Of a stretch of 64,000 nt of DNA, positions 11,791 through 25,340 are shown piece after piece. A program made the translations under genes and the position numbers. Below the pieces are notes generated by a model. The model did not search any database, was not told the DNA's origin, and saw only the letters and a list, made by a program, of their open reading frames with translations. Every line of letters starts with the position of its first letter. The stretch's first letter is position 1. Location: positions 744,001 through 808,000 of the forward strand of contig NW_027478462.1 of NCBI RefSeq assembly GCF_051014685.1, in the 5' to 3' direction. The DNA comes from Ptiloglossa arizonensis. Lineage: Eukaryota > Arthropoda > Insecta > Hymenoptera > Colletidae.

Positions 11791-12240
11791 CGTCTGGTTA
11801 TTCGTTTCGAGCATTAGAACTGCGCAAATTTTGAGTTTCTCAAGCGTTTCTTACATCTAACTGCCATATCTCGCAAACGGATTGACCAATCCGCAAATTT
11901 TCTGTTGCATCTGAAAGTAGAAACTCGCCCGATCACAACGGTATGCGCACTTTTCCCCTAGGCCGTTCTAGTTATTCGTTTCAAGCATCAGAACTGCGCA
12001 AATTTTGAGTTTCTCAAGCGTTTCTTACCTCCAAACTGCCATATCTCGTGAACGGATTGACCAATCCGGAAAATTTCTGTTGCATCTGAAAGTAGAGACT
12101 CGCCCGATTACAACGGTATGCGTACTTTTCCCCTAGGCCGTTCTAGTTATTCGTTTCGAGCATCAGAACTGCGAAAATTTTGAGTTTCTCAAGCGTTTCT
12201 TACATCCAAACGGCCATATCTCGCGAACGGATTGACAATC
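11791..12240. repeat. Cluster of three 1-base deletions
   Basis: CCGTCTGGTT replaces CCGTTCTAGTT near 11,793. ACATCTAACTG replaces ACATCCAAACTG near 11,857. GGATTGACAATCC replaces GGATTGACCAATCC near 12,236. Together they move the 175-bp phase by 3 bases. The preceding 67 monomers show no net slip, so these mark the edge between zones A and B. Confidence 0.85.
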
Positions 12241-15200
12241 CGCATGATTTCTGTTGCATCTGCAAGTAGAAACTCGCCCGATTACAACGGTATGCGTACT
12301 TTTCCCCTAGGCCGTTCTAGTTATTCGTTTCGAGCATCAGAACTGCGAAAATTTTGAGTTTCTCAAGCGTTTCTTACCTCCAAACTGCCATATCTCGCGA
12401 ACGGATTGACCAATCCGCAAAATCTCTGTTGCATCTGAAAGTAGAGACTCTCCCGATTACAACGGTGTGTGTAGTTTTCCCCTAGGCCGTTCCAGTTATT
12501 CGTTTCGAGCATCAGAACTGCGAAAATTTTGAGTTTCTCAAGCGTTTCTTACATCCAAACTGCCATATCTCGCGAACGGATTGACCGATCCGCAAAATTT
12601 CTCTTGCGTCTGAAAGTAGAAACTCGCCCGATTACAACGGTATGCATACTTTTCCCCTAGGCTCTTCCAGTTATTCATTTCGAGCATCAGAACTGCGCAA
12701 ATTTTGAGTTTCTCAAGCGTTTCTTACCTCCAAACTGCCATATCTCGCGAACGGATTGACCAGTCCGCAAAATTTCTGTTGCATCTGAAAGTAGAAACTC
12801 GCCCGATTACAACGGTATGCGTACTTTTCCCCTAGGCCGTTCTAGTTATTCGTTTCGAGCATCAGAACTGCGAAAATTTTGAGTTTCTCAAGCGTTTCTT
12901 ACATACAAACTGCCATATCTCGCGAAAGGATCGTCCGATCTGCAAAATTTCTGTTGCATCTGAAAGTAGAAACTCGCCCGATTACAACGGTATGCGCACT
13001 TTTCCCCTAGGCCGTTCTAGTTATTCGTTTCGAGCATCAGAACTGCGAAAATTTTGAGTTTCTCAAGCGATTCTTACATCCAAACTGCCATATCTCGAGA
13101 ACGGATCGACCAATCTGCAAAATTTCTGTTGCATTTGCAAGTAGAAACTCGCCCGATTACAACGGTATGCGTACTTTTCCCCTAGGCCGTCCTAGTTACT
13201 CGTTTCGAGCATCAGAACTGCGAAAATTTTGAGTTTCTCAAGCGTTTCTTATCTCCAAACTGCCATATCTCGCGAACGGATTGATCAATCCGCAAAATTT
13301 CTGTTGCATCTAAAGGTAGAGACTCGCCCCATTTCAACGGTATGTGTAGTTTTCCCCTAGGCCGTTCCAGTTATTCGTTTCGAGCATCAGAACTGCGAAA
13401 ATTTTGAGTTTCTCAAGCGTTTCTTACATCCAAACTGCCATATCTCGCGAACGGATTGACCGATCCGCAAAATTTCTGTTGCATCTGAAAGTAGAAACTC
13501 GCCCGATTACAACGGTATGCGCACTTTTCCCCTAGGCCGTTCTAGTTATTCGTTTCGAGCATCAGAACTGCAAAAATTTTGAGTTTCTCAAGCGATTCTT
13601 ACATCCAAACTGCTATATCTCGCGAACGGATCGACCAATCCGCAAAATTTCTGTTGCATTTGCAAGTAGAAACTCGCCCGATTACAACGGTATGCGTACT
13701 TTTCCCCTAGGCCGTCCTAGTTACTCGTTTCGAGCATCAGAACTGCGAAAATTTTGAGTTTCTCAAGCGTTTCTTACATACAAACTGCCATATCTCGCGA
13801 AAGGATCGTCCGATCCGCAAAATTTCTGTTGCATCTGAAAGTAGAAACTCGCCCGATTACAACGGTATGTGTAGTTTTCCCCTAGGCCGTTCCAGTTATT
13901 CATTTCGAGCATCAGAACTGCGCAAATTTTGAGTTTCTCAAGCGTTTCTTACCTCCAAACTGCCATATCTCGCGAACGGATTGACCAATCGGCAAAATTT
14001 CTGTTGCATCTGAAAATAGAAACTCGCCCGATTACAACGGTAGGAGTAGTTTTCCCCTAGGCCGTTCTAGTTATTCGTTTCGAGCATCAGAACTGCGAAA
14101 ATTTTGAGTTTCTCAAGCGTTTCTTACCTCCAAACTGCAATATCTCGCGAACGGATTGACCAATCCGCAAAATTTCTGTTGCATCTGAAAGTAGAAACTC
14201 GCCCGATTACAACGGTATGCGCACTTTTCCCCTAGGCCGTTCTAGTTATTCGTTTCGAGCATCAGAACTGCGGAAATTTTGAATTTCTCAAGCGTTTCTT
14301 ACATACAAACTGCCATATCTCGCGAAAGGATCGTCCGATCCGTAAAATTTCTGTTGCATCTGAAAGTAGAAACTCGCCCGATTACAACGGTATGGGCACT
14401 TTTCCCCTAGGCCGTTCTACTTATTCGTTTCAAGCATCAGAACTGCGCAAATTTTGAGTTTCTCAAGCGTTTCTTACCTCCAAACTGCAATATCTCGCGA
14501 ACGGATTGACCAATCCGCAAAATTTCTGTTGCATCTGAAAGTAGAAACTCGCCCGACTACAACGGTATGCGTATTTTTCCCCTAGGCCGTCCTAGTTACT
14601 CGTTTCGAGCATCAGAACTGCGAAAATTTTGAGTTTCTCAAGCGTTTCTTATCTCCAAACTGCCATATCTCGCGAACGGATTGATCAATCCGCAAAATTT
14701 CTGTTGCTTCTGAAAGTAGAAACTCGCCCGATTACAACGGTATGCGCACTTTTCCCCTAGGACGTCCCAGTTATTCGTTTCGAGCATCAGAACTGCGAAA
14801 ATTTTGAGTCTCTCAAGCGTTTCTTATCTCCAAACTGCCATATCTCGCGAACGGATTGATCAATCCGCAAAATTTCTGTTGCATCTGAAAGTAGAAACTC
14901 GCCCGATCACAACGGTATGCGCACTTTTCCCCTAGGCCGTTCTATTTATTCGTTTCGAGCATCAGAACTGCGCAAATTTTGAGTTTCTCAAGCGTTTCGT
15001 ACCTCCAAACTGCCATATCTCGCGAACGGATTGACCAATCCGCAAAATTTCTGTTGCTTCTGAAAGTAGAAACTCGCCCGATTACAACGGTATGCGCACT
15101 TTTCCCCTAGGCCGTACTAGTTATGCGTTTCGAGCATCAGAACTGCGAAAATTTTGTGTTTCTCAAGCGTTTGTTACATCCAAACGGCCATATCTCGCGA

Positions 15201-17921
15201 ACGGATTGACCAATCCGCAAAATTTCTGTTGCATCTGAAAGTAGAAACTCGCCCGATTACAACGGTATGCGCACTTTTCCCCTAGGCCGTTCTAGTTATT
15301 CGTTTCGAGCATCAGAACTGCGCAAATTTCGAGTTTCTCAAGCGTTTCTTACCTCCAAACTGCCATATCTCGTGAACGGATTGACCAATCCGCAAAATTT
15401 CTGTTGCTTCTGCAAGTAGAAACTCGCCCGATTACAACGGTATGCGCACTTTTCCCCTAGGCCGTTCTAGTTATTCGTGTCGAGCATCAGAACTGCGAAA
15501 ATTTTGAGTTTCTCAAGCGTTTCTTACCTCCAAACTGCCATATCTCGCGAACGGATTGACCAATCCGCAAAATTTCTGTTGCATCTGAAAGTAGAAACTC
15601 GCCCGATCACAACGGTATGCGCACTTTTCCCCTAGGCTGTTCTAGTTATTCGTTTCGAGCATCAGAACTGCGCAAATTTTGAGTTTCTCAAGCGTGTCTT
15701 ACCTCCAAACTGCCATATCTCGCGAACGGATTGACCAATCCGCAAAATTTCTGTTGCTTCTGAAAGTAGAGACTCGCCCGATTACAACGGTATGCGCACT
15801 TTTCCCCTAGGCCGTTCTAATTATTCGTTTCGAGCATCAGAACTGCGAAAATTTTGTGTTTCTCAAGCGTTTGTTACATCCAAACGGCCATATCTCGCGA
15901 ACGGATTGACCAATGCGCATGATCTCTGTTGCATCTGAAAGTAGAAACTCGCCCGATTACAACGGTATGCGCACTTCTCCCCTAGGCCGTTCTAGTCATT
16001 CGTTTCGAGCATCAGAACTGCGAAAATTTTGAGTCTCTCAAGCGTTTCTTATCTCCAAACTGCCATATCTCGCGAACGGATTGATCAATCCGCAAAATTT
16101 CTGTTGCATCTGAAAGTAGAAACTCGCCCGATCACAACGGTATGCGCACTTTTCCCCTAGGCCGTTCTAGTTATTCGTTTCGAGCATCAGAACTGCGCAA
16201 ATTTTGAGTTTCTCAAGCGTTTCGTACCTCCAAACTGCCATATCTCGCGAACGGATTGATCAATCCGCAAAATTTCTGTTGCATCTGAAAGTAGAAACTC
16301 GCCCGATTACAACGGTAGGTGTAGATTTCCCCTAGGCCGTTCCAGTTATTCATTTCGAGCATCAAAACTGCGATAATTTTGAGTCTCTCAAGCGTTTCTT
16401 ACATCCAAACGGCCATATCTCGCGTACGGATTGACCAATCCGCATGATATCTGTTGCATCTGAAAGTAGAAACTCGCCCGATTACAACGGTATGCGTACT
16501 TCTCCCCTAGGCCGTTCTTGTCATTCGTTTCGAGCATCAGAACTGCGCAAATTTTGAGTTTCTCAAGCGTGTCTTACCTCCAAACTGCCATATCTCGCGA
16601 ACGGATTGACCAATCCGCAAAATTTCTGTTGCTTCTGAAAGTAGAAACTCGCCCGATTACAACGGTATGCGTACTTCTCCCCTAGGCCGTTCTTGTCATT
16701 CGTTTCGAGCATCAGAACTGCGCAAATTTTGAGTTTCTCAAGCGTTTCTTACCTCCAAACTGCCATATCTCGCGAACGGATTGACCAATCCGCATGATTT
16801 CCGTTGCATCTGAAAGTAGAAACTCGCCCGATTACAACGGTATGCGCACTTTTCCCCTAGGCCGTTCTAGTCATTCGTTTCGAGCATCAGAACTGCGCAA
16901 ATTTTGAGTTTCTCAAGCGTTTCTTACCTCCAAACTGCCATATCTCGCGAACGGATTGACCAATCCGGAAAATCTCTGTTGCATCTGAAAGTAGAGACTC
17001 GCTCGATTACAACGGTGTGTGTAGTTTTCCCTTAGGCCGTTCCAGTTATTCGTTTCGAGCATCAGACCTGCGAAAATTTTGAGTTTCTCAAGCGTTTCTT
17101 ACCTCCAAACTGCCATATCTCGCGAACGGATTGACCAATCCGCAAAATTTCAGTTGCATCTGAAAGTAGAAACTCGCCCGATCACAACGGTATGCGCACT
17201 TTTCCCCTAGGCCGTTCTAGTTATTCGTTTCAAGCATCAGAACTGCGCAAATTTTGAGTTTCTCAAGCGTTTCTTACCTTCAAACTGCCATATCTCGCGA
17301 ACGGATTGACCAATCCGGAAAATCTCTTTTGCATCTGAAAGTAGAGACTCGCTCGATTACAACGGCGTGTGTAGTTTTCCCTTAGGCCGTTCCAGTTATT
17401 CGTTTCGAGCATCAGAACTGCGAAAATTTTGAGTTTCTCAAGCGTTTCTTACCTCCAAACTGCCATATCTCGCGAACGGATTGACCAATCCGCATGATTT
17501 CCGTTGCATCTGAAAGTAGAAACTCGCCCGATTACAACGGTATGCGCACTTTTCCCCTAGGCCGTTCTAGTTATTCGTTTCGAGCATCAGAACTGCGCAA
17601 ATTTTGAGTTTCTCAAGCGTTTCTTACATCCAAACGGCCATATCTCGCGAACGGATTGACCAATCCGCATGATTTCTGTTTCATCTGAAAGTAGAAACTC
17701 GCCCGATTACAACGGTATGCGTACTTTTCCCCTAGGCCGTTCTAGTTATTCGTTTCGAGCATCTGAACTGCGAAAATTTTGAGTTTCTCAAGCGTTTCTT
17801 ACCTCCAAACTGCCATATCTCGCGAACGGATTGACCAATCCGCAAAATCTCTGTTGCATCTGAAAGTAGAGACTCGCCCGATTACAACGGTGTGTGTAGT
17901 TTTCCCCTAGGCCGTTCCAGT

Positions 17922-19025
17922 TATTCGTTTCGAGCATCAGAACTGCGAAAATTTTGAGTTTCTCAAGCGTTTCTTACATCCAAACTGCCATATCTCGCGA
18001 ACGGATTGACCGATCCGCAAAATTTCTGTTGCATCTGAAAGTAGAAACTCGCCCGATTACAACGGTATGCGCACTTTTCCCCTAGGCCGTTCTAGTTATT
18101 CGTTTCGAGCATCAGAACGGCGAAAATTTTGTGTTTCTCAAGCGTTTCTTACCTCCAAATGGCCATATCTCGCGAACGGATTGACCAATCCGCATGACTT
18201 CTGTTGCATCTGAAAGTAGAAACTCGCCCGATTACAACGGTATGCGCACTTTTCCCCTAGGCCGTTCTAGTTATTCGTTTCGAGCATCAGAACTGCGCAA
18301 ATTTTGAGTTTCTCAAGCGTTTCTTACATCCAAACGGCCATATCTCGCGAACGGATTGACCAATCCGCATGATTTCTGTTGCATCTGAAAGTAGAAGCTC
18401 GCCCGATTACAACGGTATGCGTACTTTTCCCCTAGGCCGTTCTAGTTATTCGTTTCGAGCATCAGAACTGCGAAAATTTTGAGTTTCTCAAGCGTTTCTT
18501 ACATCCAAACTGCCATATCTCGCGAACGGATTGACCGATCCGCAAAATTTCTGTTGCATCTGAAAGTAGAAACTCGCCCGATTACAACGGTATGCGCACT
18601 TTTCCCCTAGGCCGTTCTAGTTATTCGTTTCGAGCATCAGAACGGCGAAAATTTTGTGTTTCTCAAGCGTTTCTTACCTCCAAATGGCCATATCTCGCGA
18701 ACGGATTGACCAATCCGCATGACTTCTGTTGCATCTGAAAGTAGAAACTCGCCCGATTACAACGGTATGCGCACTTTTCCCCTAGGCCGTTCTAGTTATT
18801 CGTTTCGAGCATCAGAACTGCGCAAATTTTGAGTTTCTCAAGCGTTTCTTACATCCAAACGGCCATATCTCGCGAACGGATTGACCAATCCGCATGATTT
18901 CTGTTGCATCTGAAAGTAGAAGCTCGCCCGATTACAACGGTATGCGTACTTTTCCCCTAGGCCGTTCTAGTTATTCGTTTCGAGCATCAGAACTGCGAAA
19001 ATTTTGAGTTTCTCAAGCGTTTCTT
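17922..19025. repeat. Tandem three-monomer (525-bp) duplication
   Basis: Bases 17,922-18,500 match 18,447-19,025 at an offset of 525 bp. Each copy has the linked variants AACGGCGAAAATTTTGTG, AAATGGCC and CATGACTTCTG, followed by GAAGCTCGCCCG. On the left, CCAGTT against CTAGTT ends the match. On the right it ends at TTACATCC against TTACCTCC. Confidence 0.85.
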
Positions 19026-20689
19026 ACCTCCAAACTGCCATATCTCGTGAACGGATTGACCAATCCGCAAAATCTCTGTTGCATCTGAAAGTAGAGACTC
19101 GCCGGATTACAACGGTGTGTGTAGTTTTCCCCTAGGCCGTTCTAGTTATTCGTTTCGAGCATGAGAACTGCGAAAATTTTGAGTTTCTCAAGCGATTCTT
19201 ACTTCCAAACTGCCATATCTCGCGAACGGATCGACCAATCCGCAAAATTTCTGTTGCATTTGCAAGTAGAAACTCGCCCGATTACAACGGTATGCGTACT
19301 TTTCCCCGAGGCCGTTCTAGTTATTCGTTTCGAGCATCAGAACTGCGAAAATTTTGAGTTTCTCAAGCGTTTCTTACCTCCAAACTGCCATATCTCGCGA
19401 ACGGATTGACCAATCCGCATGATTTCTGTTGCATCTGAAATTAGAAACTCGCCCGATTACAACGGTGTGCGCACTTTTCCCCTAGGCCGTTCTAGTCATT
19501 CGTTTCGAGCATCAGAACTGCGAAAATTTTGAGTCTCTCAAGCGTTTCTTATTTCCAAACTGCCATATCTCGCGAACGGATTGATCAATCCGCAAAATTT
19601 CTGTTGCATCTGAAAGTAGAAACTAGCCCGATCACAACGGTATGCGCACTTTTCCCCTAGGCCGTTCTGGTTATTCGTTTCGAGCATCAGAACTGCGCAA
19701 ATTTTGAGATTCTCAAGCGTTTCTTACATCCAAACTGCCACATCTCGCAAACGGATTGACCAATCCGCAAAATTTCAGTTGCATCTGAAAGTAGAAACTC
19801 GCCCGATCACAACGGTATGCGCACTTTTCCCCTAGGCCGTTCTAGTTATTCGTTTCAGGCATCAGAACTGCGCAAATTTTGAGTTTCTCAAGCGTTTCTT
19901 ACGTCCAAACTGCCATATCTCGCGAACGGATTGACCAATCCGGAAAATTTCTGTTGCATCTGAAAGTAGAGACTCGCCCGATTACAACGGTATGCGTGCT
20001 TTTCCCCTAGGCCGTTCTGGTTATTCGTTTCGAGCATCAGAACTGCGAAAATTTTGAGATTCTCAAGCGTTTCTTACATCCAAACTGCCACATCTCGCAA
20101 ACGGATTGACCAATCCGCAAAATTTCAGTTGCATCTGAAAGTAGAAACTCGCCCGATCACAACGGTATGCGCACTTTTCCCCTAGGCCGTTCTAGTTATT
20201 CGTTTCAGGCATCAGAACTGCGCAAATTTTGAGTTTCTCAAGCGTTTCATACCTCCAAATGGCCATATCTCGCGATCGGATTGACCAATCCGCATGATTT
20301 CTGTTGCATCTGAAAGCAGAAACTCGCCCGATTACAACGGTATGCGCACTTTTCCCCTAGGCCGTCTGGTTATTCGTTTCGAGCATCAGAACTGCGCAAA
20401 TTTTGAGTTTCTCAAGCGTTTCTTACATCCAAACGGCCATATCTCGCGAACGGATTGATCAATCCGCATGATTTCCGTTGCATCTGAAAGCAGAAACTCG
20501 ACCGATTACAACGGTATGCGCACTTTTCCCCTAGGCCGTTCTAGTTATTCGTTTCGAGCATCAGAACTGCGCAAATTTTGAGTTTCTCAAGCGTTTCTTA
20601 CATCCAAACGGCCATATCTCGCGAACGGATTGACCAATCCGCATGATTTCTGTTGCATCTGAAAGTAGAAACTCGCCCGATTACAACGG

Positions 20690-22865
20690 TATGTGTAGTT
20701 TTCCCCTAGGCCGTTCCAGTTATTCGTTTCGAGCATCAGCACTGCGAAAATTTTGAGTTTCTCAAGCGTTTCTTACATCCAAACTGCCATATCTCGCGAA
20801 CGGATTGACCGATCCGCAAAATTTCTGTTGCATCTGAAAGTAGAAACTCGCCAGATTACAACGGTATGTGCACTTTTCTCCTAGGTCGTTCTAGTTATTC
20901 GTTTCGAGCATCAGAACTGCGCAAATATTGAGTTTCTCAAGCGTTTCGTACCTCCAAACTGCCAAATCTCGCGAACGGATTGACCAATCCGCAAAATTTC
21001 TGTTGCATCTGAAAGTAGAAACTCGCCCGATTACAACGGTATGGGTACTTTTCCCCTAGGCCGTCCTAGTTACTCGTTTCGAGCATCAGAACTGCGAAAA
21101 TTTTGAGCTTCTCAAGCGTTTCTTATCTCCAAACTGCCATATCTCGCGAACGGATTGACCAATCCGCAAATTTTCTGTTGCATCTGAAAGTAGAAACTCG
21201 CCAGATTACAACGGTATGTGCACTTTTCTCCTAGGTCGTTCTAGTTATTCGTTTCGAGCATCAGAACTGCGCAAATATTGAGTTTCTCAAGCGTTTCGTA
21301 CCTCCAAACTGCCAAATCTCGCGAACGGATTGACCAATCCGCAAAATTTCTGTTGCATCTGAAAGTAGAAACTCGCCCGATTACAACGGTATGCGCACTT
21401 TTCCCCTAGGCCGTTCTAGTTATTCGTTTTGAGCATCAGAACTGCGCAAATTTTGAGTTTCTCAAGCGTTTCTTACATCCAAACGGCCATATCTCGCGAA
21501 CGGATTGACCAATCCGCATGATTTCTGTTGCATCTGAAAGTAGAAACTCGCCCGATTACAACGGTATGCGTACTTTTCCCCTAGGCCGTTCTAGTTATTC
21601 GTTTCGAGCATCAGAACTGCGAAAATTTTGAGTTTCTCAAGCGTTTCTTACTTCCAAACTGCCATATCTCGTGAACGGATTGACCAATCCGCAAAATCTC
21701 TGTTGCATCTGAAAGTAGAGACTCGCCCGATTACAACGGTGTGTGTAGTTTTCCCCTAGGCCGTTCTAGTTATTCGTTTCGAGCATGAGAACTACGAAAA
21801 TTTTGAGTTTCTCAAGCGATTCTTACTTCCAAACTGCCATATCTCGCGAACGGATCGACCAATCCGCAAAATTTCTGTTGCATTTGCAAGTAGAAACTCG
21901 CCCGATTACAACGGTATGCGTACTTTTCCCCTAGGCCGTTCTAGTTATTCGTTTCGAGCATCAGAACTGCGAAAATTTTGAGTTTCTCAAGCGTTTCTTA
22001 CCTCCAAACTGCCATATCTCGCGAACGGATTGACCAATCCGCAAAATTTCTGTTGCATCTAAAAGTAGAGACTCGCCCGATTACAACGGTATGTGTAGTT
22101 TTCCCCTAGGCCGTTCCAGTTATTCGTTTCGAGCATCAGCACTGCGAAAATTTTGAGTTTCTCAAGCGTTTCTTACATCCAAACTGCCATATCTCGCGAA
22201 CGGATTGACAGATCCGCAAAATTTCTGTTGCATCTGAAAGTAGAAACTCGCCAGATTACAACGGTATGTGCACTTTTCTCCTAGGTCGTTCTAGTTATTC
22301 GTTTCGAGCATCAGAACTGCGCAAATATTGAGTTTCTCAAGCGTTTCGTACCTCCAAACTGCCAAATCTCGCGAACGGATTGACCAATCCGCAAAATTTC
22401 TGTTGCATCTGAAAGTAGAAACTCGCCCGATTACAACGGTATGGGTACTTTTCCCCTAGGCCGTCCTAGTTACTCGTTTCGAGCATCAGAACTGCGAAAA
22501 TTTTGAGCTTCTCAAGCGTTTCTTATCTCCAAACTGCCATATCTCGCGAACGGATTCACCAATCCGCAAATTTTCTGTTGCATCTGAAAGTAGAAACTCG
22601 CCAGATTACAACGGTATGTGCACTTTTCTCCTAGGTCGTTCTAGTTATTCGTTTCGAGCATCAGAACTGCGCAAATATTGAGTTTCTCAAGCGTTTCGTA
22701 CCTCCAAACTGCCAAATCTCGCGAACGGATTGACCAATCCGCAAAATTTCTGTTGCATCTGAAAGTAGAAACTCGCCCGATTACAACGGTATGCGCACTT
22801 TTCCCCTAGGCCGTTCTAGTTATTCGTTTCGAGCATCAGAACTGCGCAAATTTTGAGTTTCTCAA
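20690..22865. repeat. Eight-monomer (1,400-bp) duplication
   Basis: Bases 20,690-21,465 match 22,090-22,865 at an offset of 1,400 bp, including both ATGTGCAC-tagged monomers and the intervening ATGGGTAC and GAGCTTCTCAAG monomers. Visible differences include GACCGATCC against GACAGATCC and GGATTGACC against GGATTCACC. Confidence 0.8.
21640..22830. repeat. Unit copied again at 28,465-29,655 (39-monomer offset)
   Basis: The order of marked monomers here (CTCGTGAACGG, GAGCATGAGAACTACG, CATTTGCAAGTAG, ATCTAAAAGTAGAG, CAGCACTGCG, ATGTGCAC, ATGGGTAC, ATGTGCAC) is repeated at 28,465-29,655 at an offset of 6,825 bp. Shortened versions follow at about 29,690-30,830 and about 34,600-35,590. Confidence 0.75.
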
Positions 22866-24369
22866 GCGCGTCTTACCTCCAAACTGCCATATCTCGCGAA
22901 CGGATTGACCAATCCGCAAAATCTCTGTTGCATCTGAAAGTAGAGACTCGCCCGATTACAACGGTGTTTGTAGTTTTCCCCTAGGCCGTTCCAGTTATAC
23001 GTTTCGAGCATCAGAACCGCGAAAATTTTGAGTTTCTCAAGCGTTTCTTACATCCAAACTGCCATATCTCGCGAACGGATTGACCGATCCGCAAAATTTC
23101 TGTTGCATCTGAAAGTAGAAACTCGCCCGATTACAACGGTATGCGTACTTTTCCCCTAGGCCGTTCTAGTTATTCGTTTCGAGCATCAGAACGGCGAAAA
23201 TTTTGTGTTTCTCAAGCGTTTCTTACCTCCAAATGGCCACATCTCGCGAACGGATTGACCAATCCGCATGATTTCTGTTGCATCTGAAAGTAGAAACTCG
23301 CCCGATTACAACGGTATGCGTACTTTTCCCCTAGGCCGTTCTAGTTATTCGTTTCGAGCATCAGAACGGCGAAAATTTTGTGTTTCTCAAGCGTTTCTTA
23401 CCTCCAAATGGCCATATCTCGCGAACGGATTGACCAATCCGCATGATTTCTGTTGCATCTGAAAGTAGAAACTCGCCCGATTACAACGGTATGCGCACTT
23501 TTCCACTAGGCAGTTCTAGTTATTCGTTTCGAGCATCAGATCTGCGCAAATTTTGAGTTTCTCAAGCGTTTCTTACCTCCAAACTGCCATATCTCGCGAA
23601 CGGATTGACCAATCCGCAAAATCTCTGTTGCATCTGAAAGTAGAGACTCGCCCGATTACAACGGTGTGTGTAGTTTTCCCCTAGGCCGTTCCAGTTATAC
23701 GTTTCGAGCATCAGAACTGCGAAAATTTTGAGTTTCTCAAGCGTTTCTAACATCCAAACTGCCATATCTCGCGAACGGATTGACCGATCCGCAAAATTTC
23801 TGTTGCATCTGAAAGTAGAAACTCGCCCGATTACAACGGTATGCGTACTTTTCCCCTAGGCCGTTCTAGTTATTCGTTTCGAGCATCAGAACGGCGAAAA
23901 TTTTGTGTTTCTCAAGCGTTTCTTACCTCCAAATGGCCATATCTCGCGAACGGATTGACCAATCCGCATGATTTCTGTTGCATCTGAAAGTAGAAACTCG
24001 CCCGATTACAACGGTATGCGCACTTTTCCACTAGGCAGTTCTAGTTATTCGTTTCGAGCATCAGAACTGCGAAAATTTTGAGTTTCTCAAGCGTGTCTTA
24101 CCTCCAAACTGCCATATCTCGCGAACGGATTGACCAATCCGCAAAATTTCTGTTGCTTCTGAAAGTAGAAACTCGCCCGATTACAACGGTATGCGCACTT
24201 TTCCCCTAGGCCGTACTAGTTATGCGTTTCGAGCATCAGAACTGCGAAAATTTTGAGTTTCTCAAGCGTTTCTTACCTCCAAACTGCCATATCTCGCGAA
24301 CGGATTGACCAATCCGGAAAATTTCTGTTGCATCTGAAAGTAGAGACTCGCCCGATTACAACGTTATGT

Positions 24370-25340
24370 GTAGTTTTCCCCTAGGCCGTTCCAGTTATTC
24401 GTTTCGAGCATCAGAACTGCGAAAATTTTGAATTTCTCAAGCGTTTCTTACATCCAAACTGCCATATCTCGCGAACGGATCGACCAATCCGCAAAATTTC
24501 TGTTGCATCTGCAAGTAGAAACTCCCCCGATTACAACGGTGTGCGTGCTTTTCCCCTAGGCCGTTCTAGTTATTCGTTTCGAGTATCAGAACTGCGAAAA
24601 TTTTGAGTTTCTCAAGCGTTCCTTACCTCCAAACTGCCATATCTCGCGAACGGATTGACCAATCCGCAAAATCTCTGTTGCATCTGAAAGTAGAGTCTCG
24701 CCCGATTACAACGGTGTGAGTAGTTTTCCCCTAGGCCGTTCCAGTTATTCGTTTCGAGCATCAGAACTGCGCAAATTTTGAGCTTCTCAAGCGTTTCTTA
24801 CATCCAAACTGCCATATCTCGCAAACGGATTGACCAATCCGCAAAATTTCAGTTGCATCTGAAAGTAGAAACTCGCCCGATCACAACGGTATGCGCACTT
24901 TTCCCCTAGGCCGTTCTAGTTATTCGTTTCAAGCATAAGAACTGCGCAAATTTTGAGTTTCTCAAGCGTTTCTTACTTCCAAACTGCCATATCTCGCGAA
25001 CGGATTGACCAATCCGGAAAATTTCTGTTGCATCTGAAAGTAGAGACTCGCCCGATTACAACGGTATGTGTAGTTTTCCCCTAGGCCGTTCCAGTTATTC
25101 GTTTCGAGCATCAGAACTGCGAAAATTTTGAATTTCTCAAGCGTTTCTTACATCCAAACTGCCATATCTCGCGAACGGATCGACCAATCCGCAAAATTTC
25201 TGTTGCATCTGCAAGTAGAAACTCCCCCGATTACAACGGTATGCGTGCTTTTCCCCTAGGCCGTTCTAGTTATTCGTTTCGAGCATCAGAACTGCGAAAA
25301 TTTTGAGTTTCTCAAGCGTTTCTTATCTCCAAATGGCCAT
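24370..25340. repeat. Segment related to 41,343-42,235
   Basis: The variants GCGTTCCTTACC (24,618 and 41,591), AGTAGAGTCTCGCCC, GTGTGAGTAG or GTGGGAGTAG, CAAGCATAAGAAC and ACTCCCCCG occur in the same order in both places. The offset is 16,973 bp, which is 97 monomers minus the 2 bases lost between them. This is a long-range copy between zone C and the zone D/E border. Confidence 0.75.

Larger units (their letters stand above)
11791..20362. repeat. Zone B: diverged monomers with weak higher-order structure
   Basis: About 49 monomers. Many carry private substitutions, and no long duplicated block was found between about 12.3 and 16.9 kb. Small local duplications exist: a 350-bp repetition at about 16,966 and 17,316 (CCGGAAAATCTC with CTCGCTCG and CCCTTAGG), a 525-bp unit at 17.9-19.0 kb, and a 350-bp unit at 19.7 and 20.06 kb (GAGATTCTC with CCACATCTCGC). 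Three of the eight net deletions of the window cluster at its left edge. The CATGA monomer class starts here. There is no coding content. Confidence 0.75.
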
